A stretch of 60,000 nt of DNA from Owenia fusiformis (lineage: Eukaryota; Annelida; Polychaeta; Sabellida; Oweniidae). Shown here piece after piece: positions 10,801 to 21,491 of the stretch. The stretch's first letter is position 1. Each line of letters starts with the position of its first letter. Location of the stretch: assembly GCA_903813345.2 (NCBI GenBank), contig CAIIXF020000006.1, positions 9,972,989 through 10,032,988 of the forward strand, written 5' to 3'. Below the pieces are notes generated by a model. That model was not told where the DNA came from and did not search any database. It worked only from the letters and a program-made list of their open reading frames with translations. The translations under genes were made by a program, and so were the position numbers.

Positions 10801-13800
10801 TACATATTTGCGATCAAATAGTTCAGAAGACAACAGAATCGTCGATTTAATTCCTCACTTAAGTTACATAAACGGTAATTCGATAAACAGTTAAGATCTG
10901 CACTTCAACCCAAACCGTTTATGTAACTTAAGTGAGGAATTAAATCGATGATTCTGTTGTCTTCTGAGCTTTTTTGCGCAAACATGTACATTTTCTAAAA
11001 CATATGATACTGATACACGATTGTGAGAGAAAAAAACATTGTGGGGATTCTGCCTACAACGCGTGAAAAAAGGAAAAAGAAAAATCATACCTTCGACGTT
11101 TAGACATTTTGTTACCGAAACGACCCGTTTCGGTAGCGTAATCGAGCGGATCACCAGTGCTTTTGGTAATCTAAAAACAACCGCTTGTTTTCTCAAGAAC
11201 TCACTCCCCAGATATCTGAGATTTAAATGTGCTCTATCAGTTTAAATTCCGTTTAATAACCATAAATTCGTTTCTACAGCATTATACATCCAATTGATAG
11301 TTCCATAACATGTAGTAATGTACTCTTATGTAATGATTTATTTATCTGATGAATTTAAATATATGCAAATTTTGTAATTGCGGATTGTAATTAATAATTT
11401 AAACAATATTAAATTCCACGGAAACTACAACTTACATTATTTATATAAGCCTAGTATAGAGCTGTTATCAAATACCCTAATATCAGAGTGGTGATATGTA
11501 ATTATTCATCAAATAAAAGTGAGGTCACCTTAACATTTCACCTGGTGCAACTATTAATTCCTATTTTTCATACTAATAAGGTATAAACCTTCACAAAACT
11601 TGTATTTTAGAAGCTTATATAAATGATTTAGATGTCACCTATAATACAAATGTTATGCATTGTGGGAGTTAGTCATCAAAATGATAGTCTCCCCATATAG
11701 TGGGCGGGGCAAAACTATGAAAATGAAATAATTTTTTTCTTCCTAAGTATACACGTTAGAACTCTGACACTCACCAAATATGAAGTTCATATGAATATGT
11801 AACACCATGATTTTTTTCATGCTTTTCTGACAAATTGATCCTAAAATATCTAAATAGATATGTGATAACATGCCTGTTTTGTGGCCTATTTTGTTATACT
11901 TTGGGGTCAAATGTCCAATTTCTGGTCTCAAAAATGATTAAAATAATATTTTAAATATTTGTGAATATGTGATCTATCATAATAAAGCTTGAATACTTGA
12001 CTAAAGTATTCCATTTGGGAAGAAAAAATTGTTTCCTACCAATACTCAATTTTGGGGTAGGGTTGTAGGGGGTACCTAGGAAGTGAAATTTCATATTTGT
12101 CCACTGCATACATTTTTCTATATTTTTGATATGTTTTTCAACTGATATCAATACATAATATAAGACTAATTTAAAAACTGTTGCAATTTTTGGGATGTTT
12201 GGGCCTTTTATGAGCCCATTTGCTTGGCCTAATACTCACCTGCGGTATATGGCATATTCCGCAGGTGAGTATGCCATATTCCGCAGTGAATATGCGATAC
12301 ATTTATTTCAGTGAATACCCGATACTCACCTGCGGAATATGTCATACTCACTTGCGGAATATGCCATATACCGCAGGTGAACATGACATAAACCACAGCT
12401 GAAAACCTAATACAAAAAGCCTTGATTTGATTGGTTGCGAGAATTGACTCTAAATATTTAACTACGCAATAAAGTTAGTGCCTCGAGTACTAATATCTGA
12501 AATCTGGCCTGATTGAGTATTTTTTTTACGTGAGATTGGTGAGTGATACTTCTGCATAAGTTGATAGATTCGATACACTGTACTGTTGATTCAGTAATAA
12601 TTATAATTATTTATAAACGTTTACATGCTCATTCAATCGATGCAATTGACAATTGCGTACTTCTGTATCACTTTCTCATTGGATAGTGTGTATGCCATAT
12701 ACCGCATGTGAATCTGCCATACACCGCAAGTGAATATGCCATATTCGTTGCGGAATATGACATATATTTGTATCTTGTTAAACGCGTAACAAATGGTTGG
12801 AAATGTAAATAAGTGCCTATACATTGTAGCCCTACGTTAAAGGCATGTGACAAATGTAATGTGTATTTTTATACTTCTCTTTATCTGAACAGATGGCTAC
12901 TTAAGCCATCTTTATACCAACTCCGTGATGCCGACCTAGTCTTTACGATCCGAATACCTACCTAGTGTCCTTAGGCGTGCACCACGTGATTCTGTATGGG
13001 GATATGCTTGACTGTCTGTCCCATAGGTTAGGCGATACGATTGTCATACTATCATCTCCTTCAAGATCGAAATACGCAGAACTCTCAGAGCTTGAGCAGC
13101 TAGTGTCAGAGAGGGCAAATTCAGAGTGGAAAATGATATCCTCTATAGCTGAACCATTGTCTGTTGAAAGACCTTCGTCCAGGAATACCGAGGAATCATG
13201 CGTAAGTGTTTTTCTGTCTGTCTGATCGGACATCCTTATCTGAAATGTAATGGATTCATATATGAAATACATGCACAATTACAGTTATGATACATACAGA
13301 TCACTGAACTTTTCATCATACTTACGTGTTAGCACTAAAAGTGGTAGTGACTGGTCAAAATGTGACACAAAAAAAAGAAAAAAGGTTTTTATAGCAACCT
13401 TGCAACGGTAAGACTAATGTGACAGTTTTCAAAAATGCCCGAGATGCAACTGCAACACTATCTAGTTTTTAGACAGTCAGTCTCTGTAAAATGAAAAATC
13501 GACACTTGAGAACACAATATACTGGGTATTATTTTGACTCGCACAATATAGGCCTACATGGTACGACATTGGCATAATTTGAGGCACTAGGTCGACAGAC
13601 AGGTGGCAGTAAGTGACAGACAAACCACTTCTGCAATCTTTCTGTTGACCTGGTTCCTATGATTTCAGCCTACCTCAGGAGACTCGGGTATGGTTTCCAA
13701 TCGCCTCCCAGCAGACCCAGTCATCACGTCCGACGCTGTCCCTTTGTTGTCATTGTTTGGAACAATTGCAACTGGTGCAGAGGTGGATCTAGTTGAACTT

Positions 13801-14497
13801 CGCCAATCAAACAGGCTTGGTGAATAACTTCGATATAATCCTCGTGGGTCTCCGCTGATCTGGCGCCTCAACGCTTTACTTTTCCAGTTGTCAAAACATA
13901 TGCATCCGATGATCATAAGGACGAAGGGACAGCCAAAGCATAACGCAAATAACAGAGCATAGCTGATACCGAGTTCTTCTTCATTGTCGTATGTCATGAT
14001 TTCCGGTTGGATGGTTGTTGGAGTAGTTGGCGGCGCTATTGTTGAAGTCAAGTTGAGTGACTTTATGATGGCTTTGACGAAAGCCAGACCATCATACTCC
14101 TGTAGTAAAGACTTATTCTTCTCCCCAAAGGTACCCATGTAAACAGTCTGAAAGGAAAAATATAATTTTCGGGTAACATTTGTTTTTACGTATCGTACTT
14201 TACATTTTTGTTCAAATATGTGGTTCTCCTAGACGATGAACGACTGATGCAAAACGAAAAGCTTGTATGAAAGTTTTATTTAAGGGATTTAATGACGACC
14301 AAACCACCTTGGAACCTCAATTTGCATTATCTAGAAAACGAATTGTGATAATTGACTTTAGATTTAATAGGAAACCTGGAATAAATTTAAAAAAATTAAT
14401 ACATTACCAAAAGTATCAGGCATTTCAAATATATCTCTACTTTCATCATCTTGACCGTATTTTGTCTGTTTTAGACGATCAGCAAGTCTAGACAACA
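6517..14497 (-). CDS. Single-pass membrane protein with long Ser/Thr/Asn-rich tail (partial gene, four 3' exons)
   Basis: Not recognised. Four exons join in frame on the minus strand: 14497-14403, 14147-13674, 13239-12962 and 7867-6517. The last three have clear acceptors (TTTCAG, TTTCAG, CTTCCAG) and consistent phases: phase 0 between the second and third, and phase 2 (AG|A, Arg) between the third and fourth. About 730 residues are visible. The order is a short ectodomain stalk with N-K-S and N-L-T glycosylation sequons and a Pro/Thr-rich segment, one hydrophobic helix encoded at 13893-13967, a basic juxtamembrane stretch, an acidic Ser-rich segment, and a ~450-residue low-complexity Ser/Thr/Asn/Pro-rich tail ending P-Q-Y-W-V. 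The stop-transfer charges suggest the tail is cytoplasmic. The 5' exons were not found. A type I receptor or adhesion protein is possible; the function is unknown. Confidence 0.7.
9076..9784. mobile_element. Degenerate mariner-like element with ~180-bp inverted ends
   Basis: The right end, read inwards, is CAGGGCGAGCCAAAGACTGA and is bordered by TA. The left end is a diverged inverse (GAGCCAAAAAGGTAACCCAG). Similarity runs about 180 bp inwards. On the minus strand near 9540-9599, PGGQLERIVRSC resembles the C-terminal tail of Tc1/mariner-type transposases. The rest of the gene is lost. Confidence 0.6.
10081..10270. repeat. GGGCCC-rich palindromic repeat
   Basis: About 190 bp dense in GGGCCC and GGCC, with inverted halves (TTTTGGGCCCCTAAAACC against GGGCCCAAAAAGGCC and related blocks). 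Probably a MITE. The local GC and palindrome density differ sharply from the flanks. Confidence 0.6.
10686..11115. repeat. 430-bp palindromic (fold-back) element
   Basis: The left arm from 10686 (GTAACAAAATGTC) and the right arm ending 11115 are inverted copies over about 180 bp each. The innermost part is nearly perfect (AACTTAAGTGAGGAATTAAA in both arms) and surrounds a short spacer at about 10875-10910. No coding capacity. Confidence 0.85.
12235..12390. repeat. Short inverted/direct motif cluster (ACCTGCGGAATATGCCATA)
   Basis: Variants of TCACCTGCGGAATATGCCAT occur at least six times in both orientations, spaced 20-60 bp apart. A smaller cluster of the same motif lies at 12690-12770 and degenerate copies at 8115-8190. 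Confidence 0.75.
12962..13239 (-). CDS. Exon of membrane-protein gene (acidic Ser-rich)
   Basis: 278 nt; acceptor CATTTCAG, donor ACTAG|GTAGGT. Without splicing, a TAG follows almost at once. Splicing at AG|GT leaves AG, and the A that opens the next exon completes an Arg codon. The encoded stretch is rich in Ser, Asp and Glu. Confidence 0.72.
13674..14147 (-). CDS. Exon of membrane-protein gene with transmembrane helix
   Basis: 474 nt, phase 0 at both ends; acceptor CCTTTCAG, donor GAG|GTAGGC. It encodes the membrane-proximal ectodomain (NKS and NLT sequons, a PPTTPTT run), the helix around ISYALLFALCFGCPFVLMII, and a Lys/Arg-rich start of the inner segment. Confidence 0.75.
14403..14497 (-). 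CDS. Exon of membrane-protein gene (ectodomain, probable)
   Basis: A strong acceptor (TTTATTTTTGCAG) precedes an open stretch containing RLADRLKQTKYGQDDESRDI and then FEMPDTFGN. The phase that joins the next exon requires the weaker donor AAT|GTATTA. The better-looking donor TTG|GTAATG five bases earlier would shift the frame, so the 3' edge is uncertain. Confidence 0.55.
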
Positions 14498-14639
14498 CTG
14501 CAAAAATAAAACAATCATCTCATATATATTTTTTATACATTATATTATATTAATAAAAATCAAATTTCGCGGTATTAGACACAGCAGTATCGTTTTTACC
14601 AAAATTTGGCAATATTACCTGGTAAGTAAGACAGGTTTG

Positions 14640-16334
14640 CCATGGTTGTTTGCTAACTCGACCATCATCACATAAAGTTGCTTTGTAATATGTCTTAATC
14701 AACAATGAACACAGATACTTGTTAACACAATATATCGTATTGGAAACAGTTGCTTACTAACTTAACCAACATTGGAGAAGTTAGCTTGCTAACCAGGACC
14801 CAGGACCAGGATTGAACACAGATGCTTGTAGCATAAATATGGGGATAAGCAGTGCGATGTATAATTTCTACATCAGTTTTGTGAAGCTAAACGAGTAACA
14901 AAGTTGCATGTCTATTTGATCAGCACAGATGCTTGCTAATTTGATCAACAGTAAACACAGATGCTTGTCAGTTTGATTAAAAGTGGACTTAGATCCTTGC
15001 TGATTTAATCATTATTGGACACAGTTGCTGGTTAATTTGATCAGTAACGGACACAGTTGCTTGCTAATTTGATCAGTGTCGGACACAGTTGCTTGCTAAT
15101 GTGATCAGTATCGGACACAGTTGCTTGCTAATTTGATCGGTATCGGACACAGTTCCTTGCTAATTTGATCAGAATCGGACACAGTTGCTTGCTAATTTGA
15201 TCGGTATCGGACACAATTGCTTGCTAATTTGATCAGTATCGGACACAGTTGTTTGCTAATTTGATGGGTATTGGACACAATTGCTTGCTAATTTGATCAG
15301 TATCAGACACAGTTGCTTGCTAATTTGATGGGTATTGGACACAGTTGCTTGCTAATTTGATCAGTGTCAGACACAGTTGCTTGCTAATTTGATCAACATT
15401 GGACACAGTTGCTTGCTAATTCAACATTCCACACAGGTGTTTACTAGCATGATCAACATAAACACAATTGATCAACATTGGATACAGTTGCTTGCTAACC
15501 TGATCAATATCAAACACAGTTGATTGCTAACTCGATCAACATTGGATACAGTTGCTTGGTAACTTAATCAACATCAAACACAGTTGATTGCTAACTCGAT
15601 CAACATTAGATACAGTTGCTTGGTAACTCAATCAACATCAAACACAATTGATTGCTAACTCGATCAACATCAAACACAGTTGATTGATAACTCGGTCAAC
15701 ATCAAACACAGTTGATTGCTAACTAGGTCAACTTTGGATACAGTTGCTTGGTAACTTAATCAACATCAAACACAGTTGATTGCTAACTCGATCAACATTA
15801 GATACAGTTGCTTGGTAACTCAATCAACATCAAACACAATTGATTGCTAACTCGATCAACATCAAACACAGTTGATTGATAACTCGATCAACATCAAACA
15901 CAGTTGATTGCTAACTCGATCAACTTTGGATACAGTTGCTTGGTAACTTAATCAACATCAAACACAGTTGATTGCTAACTTGATCAATATTAGATACAGT
16001 TGCTTGGTAACTTAATCAACATCAAACACAATTGATTGCTAACTCGATCAACATCAAACACAATTGATTGCTAACTCGATCAACATTCGATACGGTTGCT
16101 TGCTAACTTGATTAACATCAAACACAGTTGATTGCTAACTCGATCAACACCAAACACAGTTGATTGCTAACTCGATCAACATCAAACACAGTTGATTGCT
16201 AACTTGATCAACATCAAACACAGTTGATTGCTAAATCGATCAACTTTGGATACAGTTGCTTGCTAACTTGATCAACAGCAAATACTGTTGCTTGCTGACA
16301 TGATCAAAATAAGACCCAGATGCTTGCTTTTGAT
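14640..16334. repeat. 32-bp minisatellite, about 45 copies
   Basis: Unit of 32 bp. The first half is dominated by GGACACAGTTGCTTGCTAAT + TTGATCAGTATC. The second half is dominated by ATCAACATCAAACACAGTTG + ATTGCTAACTCG, with an alternating variant (GATACAGTTGCTTGGTAACT) that makes a 64-bp higher-order pattern around 15530-16100. The first copies (14640-14930) are degenerate. Each second-half unit carries ATCAAC...GTTGAT, a 6-bp inverted repeat. There are no unique spacers, so this is not a CRISPR array. Confidence 0.9.
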
Positions 16335-17654
16335 TTTTCACATTTGTATTGAATTCGTATTTACACGTTATTGTAGAATACATAGGTCAGAATCAAAACC
16401 AACAGCAACAAATTCAAAGACAAACAAACATACCTTTAAGTCAAGTGTTCTGTTTACAGTGAGAATCGTGAGTAACTTCTAATTTTTCTTTCATACTTTA
16501 CGGCATTTACTTTCTTTGTTCCAATAACATGAGCAATCGAGTTCACTACCCCAAACATTTTCTTTGGATAATTCTGAGCCAATTATTAAAAAGCGTAGTC
16601 GCTAAACTAGTAACCAATTTGATATTGTCCTGATATAATAGAACTGAGTTGATTTTAGCACACACCTTGAATAATTGGCCCATTAATCATATCAATAAAC
16701 GGAGTGCCCGACTCAGTTTGAGGCATATTTGGCGACGCGTCGAATGTTAGAAGTTTATTTTCAAGCAGTCATATTTGCTTAGCAGCGGCCGTTTGCCTAC
16801 GGCGGCCGTAGGTTCACAAAGTCGATAGGCCTACAGAAAATCTACATCGTACTGCTCATCCCTATTTTAGAGCAAATAGATGAAGTAAACTATCTCAGGA
16901 CTTGAATATAGCATTAGAAAGGGGAAGGATATGATAACGTTTGATACGGAAGTCTTCGAGTAACAAAGTTGATTAAATAGTACTTGCATGAACAGGGAGC
17001 AATTTTGAATTTTTCAATCCAAAAAAATGAAGATAACCTTCAATCCAAATCTGAGAGAAGAAAATGCGTAATCTATTCTAAAATACCTTCAATTGGAGCA
17101 AAGCAAAGTGAAACGCTGAAGAGATATCAAAATTAATACAAATTCTGGCCTTTTGGTATCTATTTCACCCCATGAAGACAGATCGCCTAAAATTACAATC
17201 GTATGATCGTGATGCGAGACTCAACATTCAACAGGAAATTAGAAATATTGTGTCACTCATGCAGCAATTTTTTTACTGCTTAATAACAAGTGAATGACAA
17301 TCACGTCAAATCTTACAAGTATGAGAATAGCATGACGTTTTGATATTTCAAGATCACTCGTTTAATTTGAAAAGTAATGGTGGTGATTGAAATTGCGATA
17401 TAAAGATAAAACTGCAACGAAATATTTGTAGATTTTTTGGAAATCTAATATACATCAAATATCGAATTTTTTAAAACAAAAAAATATGTATAAATAGTAA
17501 GGCCTGCAGGTTCAATTCTCCATAGTAGCATTAACATTGGTCTCGTATATGTCATATAATCATAATTGAAACACAACTATTATTCGAACTTATGATCGGA
17601 TATAAGCATGATGTGTACTTAAAGGTAATAAAGTAACAAACAAAAAGTTCGGTA
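16335..17654. other. AT-rich sequence, no supported feature
   Basis: Upstream (minus-strand sense) of the visible exons of the membrane-protein gene. A small GC palindrome GCGGCCGT...ACGGCGGCCG lies near 16785-16808. No exon could be assigned in frame. Confidence 0.4.
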
Positions 17655-18290
17655 GGGAATAGTAAAGCCCTCCGTCCGTCCGTCCGTCCGTCCGGAAGAT
17701 AACTCGAATACATGATACAAGTAGACGAATTTTCTTCATATTTGGTGGAAAGATGTATATTGGTGATTAGTTTCACGCAATTCTTTTTAAGATGACCGCC
17801 GCTTTAAAAATGACGGGAATTTTTGGCAAAAAAACTTTCATTTTAAACCAAAGTAATACATATTATTGTTTGAAATTTTGATAGAATATTCACAACATCT
17901 AACTATTTCACACATGTTCCGTGTTTTTACCTGACCCTAGGGGCCGTGAATGGGGGGTCGAGAAAACAGGAACTTGCATTAATTTTGTGAACTTTCTGAA
18001 GTATAGCTTTAATATACTCAAGTGAAAGGCAATTTAGAGTAGATTGCAAATATTGTGTTGTTTTTTTACTCGGGCCTCGTTAAATTCAAAAGTGCTGCCT
18101 ACAGTGGAATTTCGCAATATTTTTTTGATCCTTTCAAAGTATGGCTATTTCATACTCAAATTGAAAGAATTTTAGATTTGGGGCTCAGAAAATTCCAAAT
18201 GGCCGCCTTGCAGGAATTCGCAATTCTAAAATCTAATTTTTTCATTTTTAACCAAAGTTATGAGTATTTTTTTACCATCAACTAAGGTGA
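17655..18290 (+). repeat. Interspersed repeat with CCGT tract, copy 1
   Basis: It begins with AGGGAATAGTAAAGCCCTCC followed by (CCGT)5-6. Its body recurs inverted at about 35940-36722, including the blocks around CACTATTCACCAATATACATC, CCTGACCCTAGGGGCCGTG and AAATTCCAAATGGCCGCC. It has no clear reading frame or terminal repeats. Probably a mobile or satellite-related family member. Confidence 0.75.
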
Positions 18291-18718
18291 GCAATACCTC
18301 TCGGGTACGGGTATATCCCGTAAAGGCACGGACGTAATCAACGCACGTAATCACATGCAAGGCAGACCCAAGAACCCCTCCTTGATACAGGAAATTTTAA
18401 GGAAATTAGGAAAGTAACAGAAATTAGATTAGAAAGATTTAATGAACATGAATTGAAAGATATTTTACCATTTTCCAATCAGACCACTAGTTCTCAATGT
18501 AACGTCAAGCCCTAGAGTCTTCCCTAAAACCAGTACCAACCCCAAGAACCTCTTTTATAAATGGCTCTAATCAGAAAAACACAAAAATGTCCAAAAACTG
18601 CATAAAACATAACCATATGGATACTGATGTTAAAATTTAAATTGCATTGACTGATAATAAGTGACTTATAACTGAGTATAGTGAACTTGTAACATATGAA
18701 CTGATGTGTCACATCCTT
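18291..18718. other. Intergenic sequence, no supported feature
   Basis: AT-rich and non-coding. A small near-palindrome of ACGGACGTAATCAACGCACG type near 18325 is not convincing as an element. Confidence 0.4.
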
Positions 18719-18860
18719 ATGCCTTGGTCACATTTGCTCCGATTTTCACTACGGCGCCCGGCCGATTGAGTATTTTGTTCAAAATTTAATACAATATTGA
18801 ACAAAACACTCAATCGGCCGGGCGCCGGCCGATGGATCGGAGCAAATGTGACCCAGGCAT
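18719..18860. mobile_element. GGCGCC/CGGCCG palindromic MITE, short copy
   Basis: A 142-bp near-perfect palindrome running from ATGCCTTGGTCACATTTGCT to its inverse ending GTGACCCAGGCAT. It contains GGCGCCCGGCCGATTGAGT in one arm and the inverse in the other. It has the same ends as the longer element at 19036-20651. Confidence 0.85.
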
Positions 18861-19389
18861 TTTTGGTTCTGCACAAAATATTTTAATTGCATTGGACCAC
18901 TTTCATTTAGTGGACATAAGTCCTCTCCTTTCATAAAAAATCTTTTGAAAGCCAAATAAACAAACTTATGAGGAACGAACGTGCAACAAATATTTGGCAA
19001 AAAAGTTTCAGTTTTCATTTTGTCTTATTTCTATAATGCCTGGGTCACATAGCCGCCGGGCGCCGGCCGATGAGTAGTCATCGGCCGATTTCTAAATCGA
19101 CCGGGCGCCGGTGACTTTTCACCGATGTCTTGATCTAATCGTGAGTATGGTCACATAAGTACAGGCATCGTACGGCGCCCGCAATCAATTGAATCTGAAA
19201 GACATCGCACGGGTATCGCAAGGCTATCTGCCGATGGCCGTACGGCACCCGCCAGGACATCGGTCGCTCTACAGGCCTCTAGATTTATACAAAATTCTTG
19301 TATGACCCGGTATGCCTGTTCCACATGGCGTGAATGCAAGATTTGAAAACGAAATACTTCGATAGACAGGACTTCCAGGATAATAATGT

Positions 19390-19650
19390 TTCCATGCAAT
19401 AAAAATCAGAAAGAACCTCTTTTGAGTAAATAGGTTCAATATTTAGAAAAAATGCTGACATGGGGTCCCTATTCATAATTTTTCAAATTGTTTGATTGAT
19501 ATTTTTACTATATCATGGGTACTTCAATTGAAATAAAACATAAAGTACATATTGTTTTAATAAAAACATTGTATTTATGCCCAGAAAGTACTCATGATGA
19601 AAGATATGACCGTCTAAAATCACTTGCCATACTGCACGTGGTCTTTTCAT
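19390..19650. repeat. Partial copy of the fold-back repeat found at 22111-22812
   Basis: Matches 22560-22805 in direct orientation over about 250 bp: CTCTTTTGAGTAAATAGG, GATATTTTTA and GAAAGATATG-type blocks recur in the same order. Only one arm is present. Confidence 0.7.
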
Positions 19651-19840
19651 CAAAGTGAACCCTCATTTTTAGATCTTTCATATAAACAAATACTATGTCT
19701 ACCTGTCCATCCGATGCTATTAGCAAAATTCCATATTTCTGCATCTTTCTTTTGACTGTTCTCGTAAAGAGAATTTGTTTGGTCATAAAAATATGTTAAA
19801 AGAAATTGGCGATTTTTTCTTCTATTTCAAGTGGACCTCT

Positions 19841-19959
19841 TCCCTAGACACATCTAAATCTTCATCATCCACCAGCTCACTAGCATTGTTATTGTCTTTG
19901 GCCTTCCTGATATATGGCCCATTGGCCTTATCCCCTCTATCCTTAGCCTTTGGCATATT
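19841..19959 (-). CDS. Possible small protein frame inside inverted-repeat element (MPKAKDRG...)
   Basis: A minus-strand frame that may begin after an acceptor-like CTGTCTCAATTACAG reads MPKAKDRGDKANGPYIRKAK and ends about 20 residues later in an acidic tail (ELVDDEDLD). A basic start followed by an acidic end would suit a DNA-binding or HMG-like fragment of transposon origin. No homologue is recognised. It is about 40 codons long, so chance is not excluded. Confidence 0.25.
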
Positions 19960-20653
19960 AACTGTAATTGAGACAGTGAACTTTCGTATTAAAATTGTGA
20001 CCCTAGAAAATACTGTACTCACAAAAACATTCAGAAGATTTTTAGAATAAATGATTTGTAATGGTATATGCATGAGTGAATATACGCATAGAAATGTATC
20101 ACTCTATTCATTGTGTATAACAGACATACACCATTAATGTCAATATAAGAAAGACTAGATCAACCCATCCACCCAGCCTGCCAGCCATTCAAATGTGTGT
20201 CATTGTTTTACAGTAAGCCTAATCGTTCCATTTATGTTTTATAAAAAATCTCTGACAGTGTGTAGTAATTATAATTCTACCTCATTATTTTTAAAACCTT
20301 TATATTACTTTATAAGTAATCATTATAAGATTTATCAAACAAATCAGCACGCAAAATCCCAAGATGACCGTGCGATGCCACCGGGCGCCGTAAGATAATC
20401 GTACGATGATCGGACGGGACACGGCCGCGTAGGTACCGATGAGTTTGGTTGAGAAAATTGGCCAAGACATCGGCAACTTTTATCTCCGCGATAAAACTCT
20501 GCCGGCGCCCGTACGATGTCTAAAAATCGGCCGATGAGTGGCGATCATCGCCCGGCGCCCGTACGATGCCCGGGCTCGCCGGCCGATTTTGAACAAAATA
20601 CTCATCGGCCGGGCGCCGTAGTGAAAATCGGAGCCTATGTGACCAAGGCATTA

Positions 20654-21491
20654 GACAAGACAAATAAAAACATAAGATATGGACTTTGCAAAGGTTCACC
20701 TACATTCCCAGACCAAGGTCAAAGTTTTTCTTAACATTGTTTAATAGTTTATCATATTTTCATATTTTTGTAGACATGTTTTTTATAATTGATGATTTTG
20801 GAAATTAGACCCCTGCTGAAATCTCAAATTAATAAAAAATATGTTATGTTGTATGTTACTCAACAAATTTATAAATAGTCAATGATGCAATTATAGCTAA
20901 TATAGACCAATTTAAATCGTCAGACTTTACCAATAGATTAAAAAATTAAATAGTAATACCACCCACTCTGAGTTTGGAGTCCATTTTGGTCTTATTTTTC
21001 AGTTGAAACCGTATAAAATGTTCTTGATGTATGTTAAAGAATATATGATATTTTTATCTGTTATCTATTCAAAAGAAATTTTCAAATATAAAATATACTT
21101 TGAAAAATGACCCCTGCGTAATCCCAAATAAATGATAAACGCTAATGTTGTGTGATGCTCAACAAGCAAAAATATGTTCAGTGATATTAAATCTACCAAT
21201 ACAATCTATTCAAAACAGTGGAGCTTCAACAGGAGGAAGTTATTATTTTGTCAATTCCGTTAGTACTAATATTACCTTTGCGTGGAATAAAATATGATTA
21301 TCGTGTGTGAACTATAGTAGTCTATTCATCATTTTATCGTACAACACTTGAAATGTGTAAACATCGAACATGTTAACATGGACCCGTTGACTTGGACCTA
21401 CTTTTTGACATAGACATTTAAGACGTTTCTAGCCTAAGCCTACTGGAATGACATGCAAGGGAGTTAACGGAGACTCCAAGACAACTGCAAA
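20654..21491 (+). other. Upstream region of the sulfatase gene
   Basis: AT-rich non-coding sequence that should hold the sulfatase promoter and 5' untranslated region. No TATA box or CpG island is evident. The run just before the ATG (ACTCCAAGACAACTGCAAAATGG) has A at -3 and G at +4, acceptable for initiation. Confidence 0.4.

Larger units (their letters stand above)
8100..12400. mobile_element. Old inverted-repeat element filling the large intron
   Basis: About 8180-8900 and 11500-12240 are diverged inverted copies; for example AACATCCCAAAAATTGCAAC at 8212 recurs inverted near 12190. Outside both arms are clusters of the motif GCGGAATATGCCATA and its inverse (8130-8190 and 12235-12390). This fits terminal arms with sub-terminal repeats of a ~4.3-kb DNA element. 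No transposase frame remains. Younger palindromic elements sit inside it. Confidence 0.5.
19036..20651. mobile_element. Longer element with the same GGCGCC-rich ends
   Basis: Left end ATGCCTGGGTCACATAG and right end the inverse of ATGCCTTGGTCACATAG, each bordered by TA (19034-19035 and 20652-20653). Sub-terminal GC-rich blocks with CGGGCGCCGG, CGGCCGAT and CGTACGAT repeats lie at 19050-19270 and 20370-20640, inside otherwise AT-rich DNA. Internally it holds a partial copy of another fold-back repeat (19390-19650) and a small acidic open frame (see 19841-19959). It may be the larger relative of the 142-bp MITE. Confidence 0.65.

Noticed and set aside
14930-16334. CRISPR-like regular 32-bp repeats
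   Set aside because: Units are contiguous with no unique spacers, vary gradually, and lie in an intron-containing animal genome; this is a minisatellite.
16435-16479. Possible 45-nt minus-strand exon (acceptor AAAAATTAG, donor AAAG|GTATGT)
   Set aside because: Its only open frame ends in phase 0, while the next recognised exon (14497) needs phase 1; the acceptor is also poor.
20516-20734. Open frame rich in Pro/Arg/Gly (MSKNRPMSGDHRPAP...)
   Set aside because: It is a translation of the GC-rich palindromic end of a transposable element and runs out into flanking DNA.
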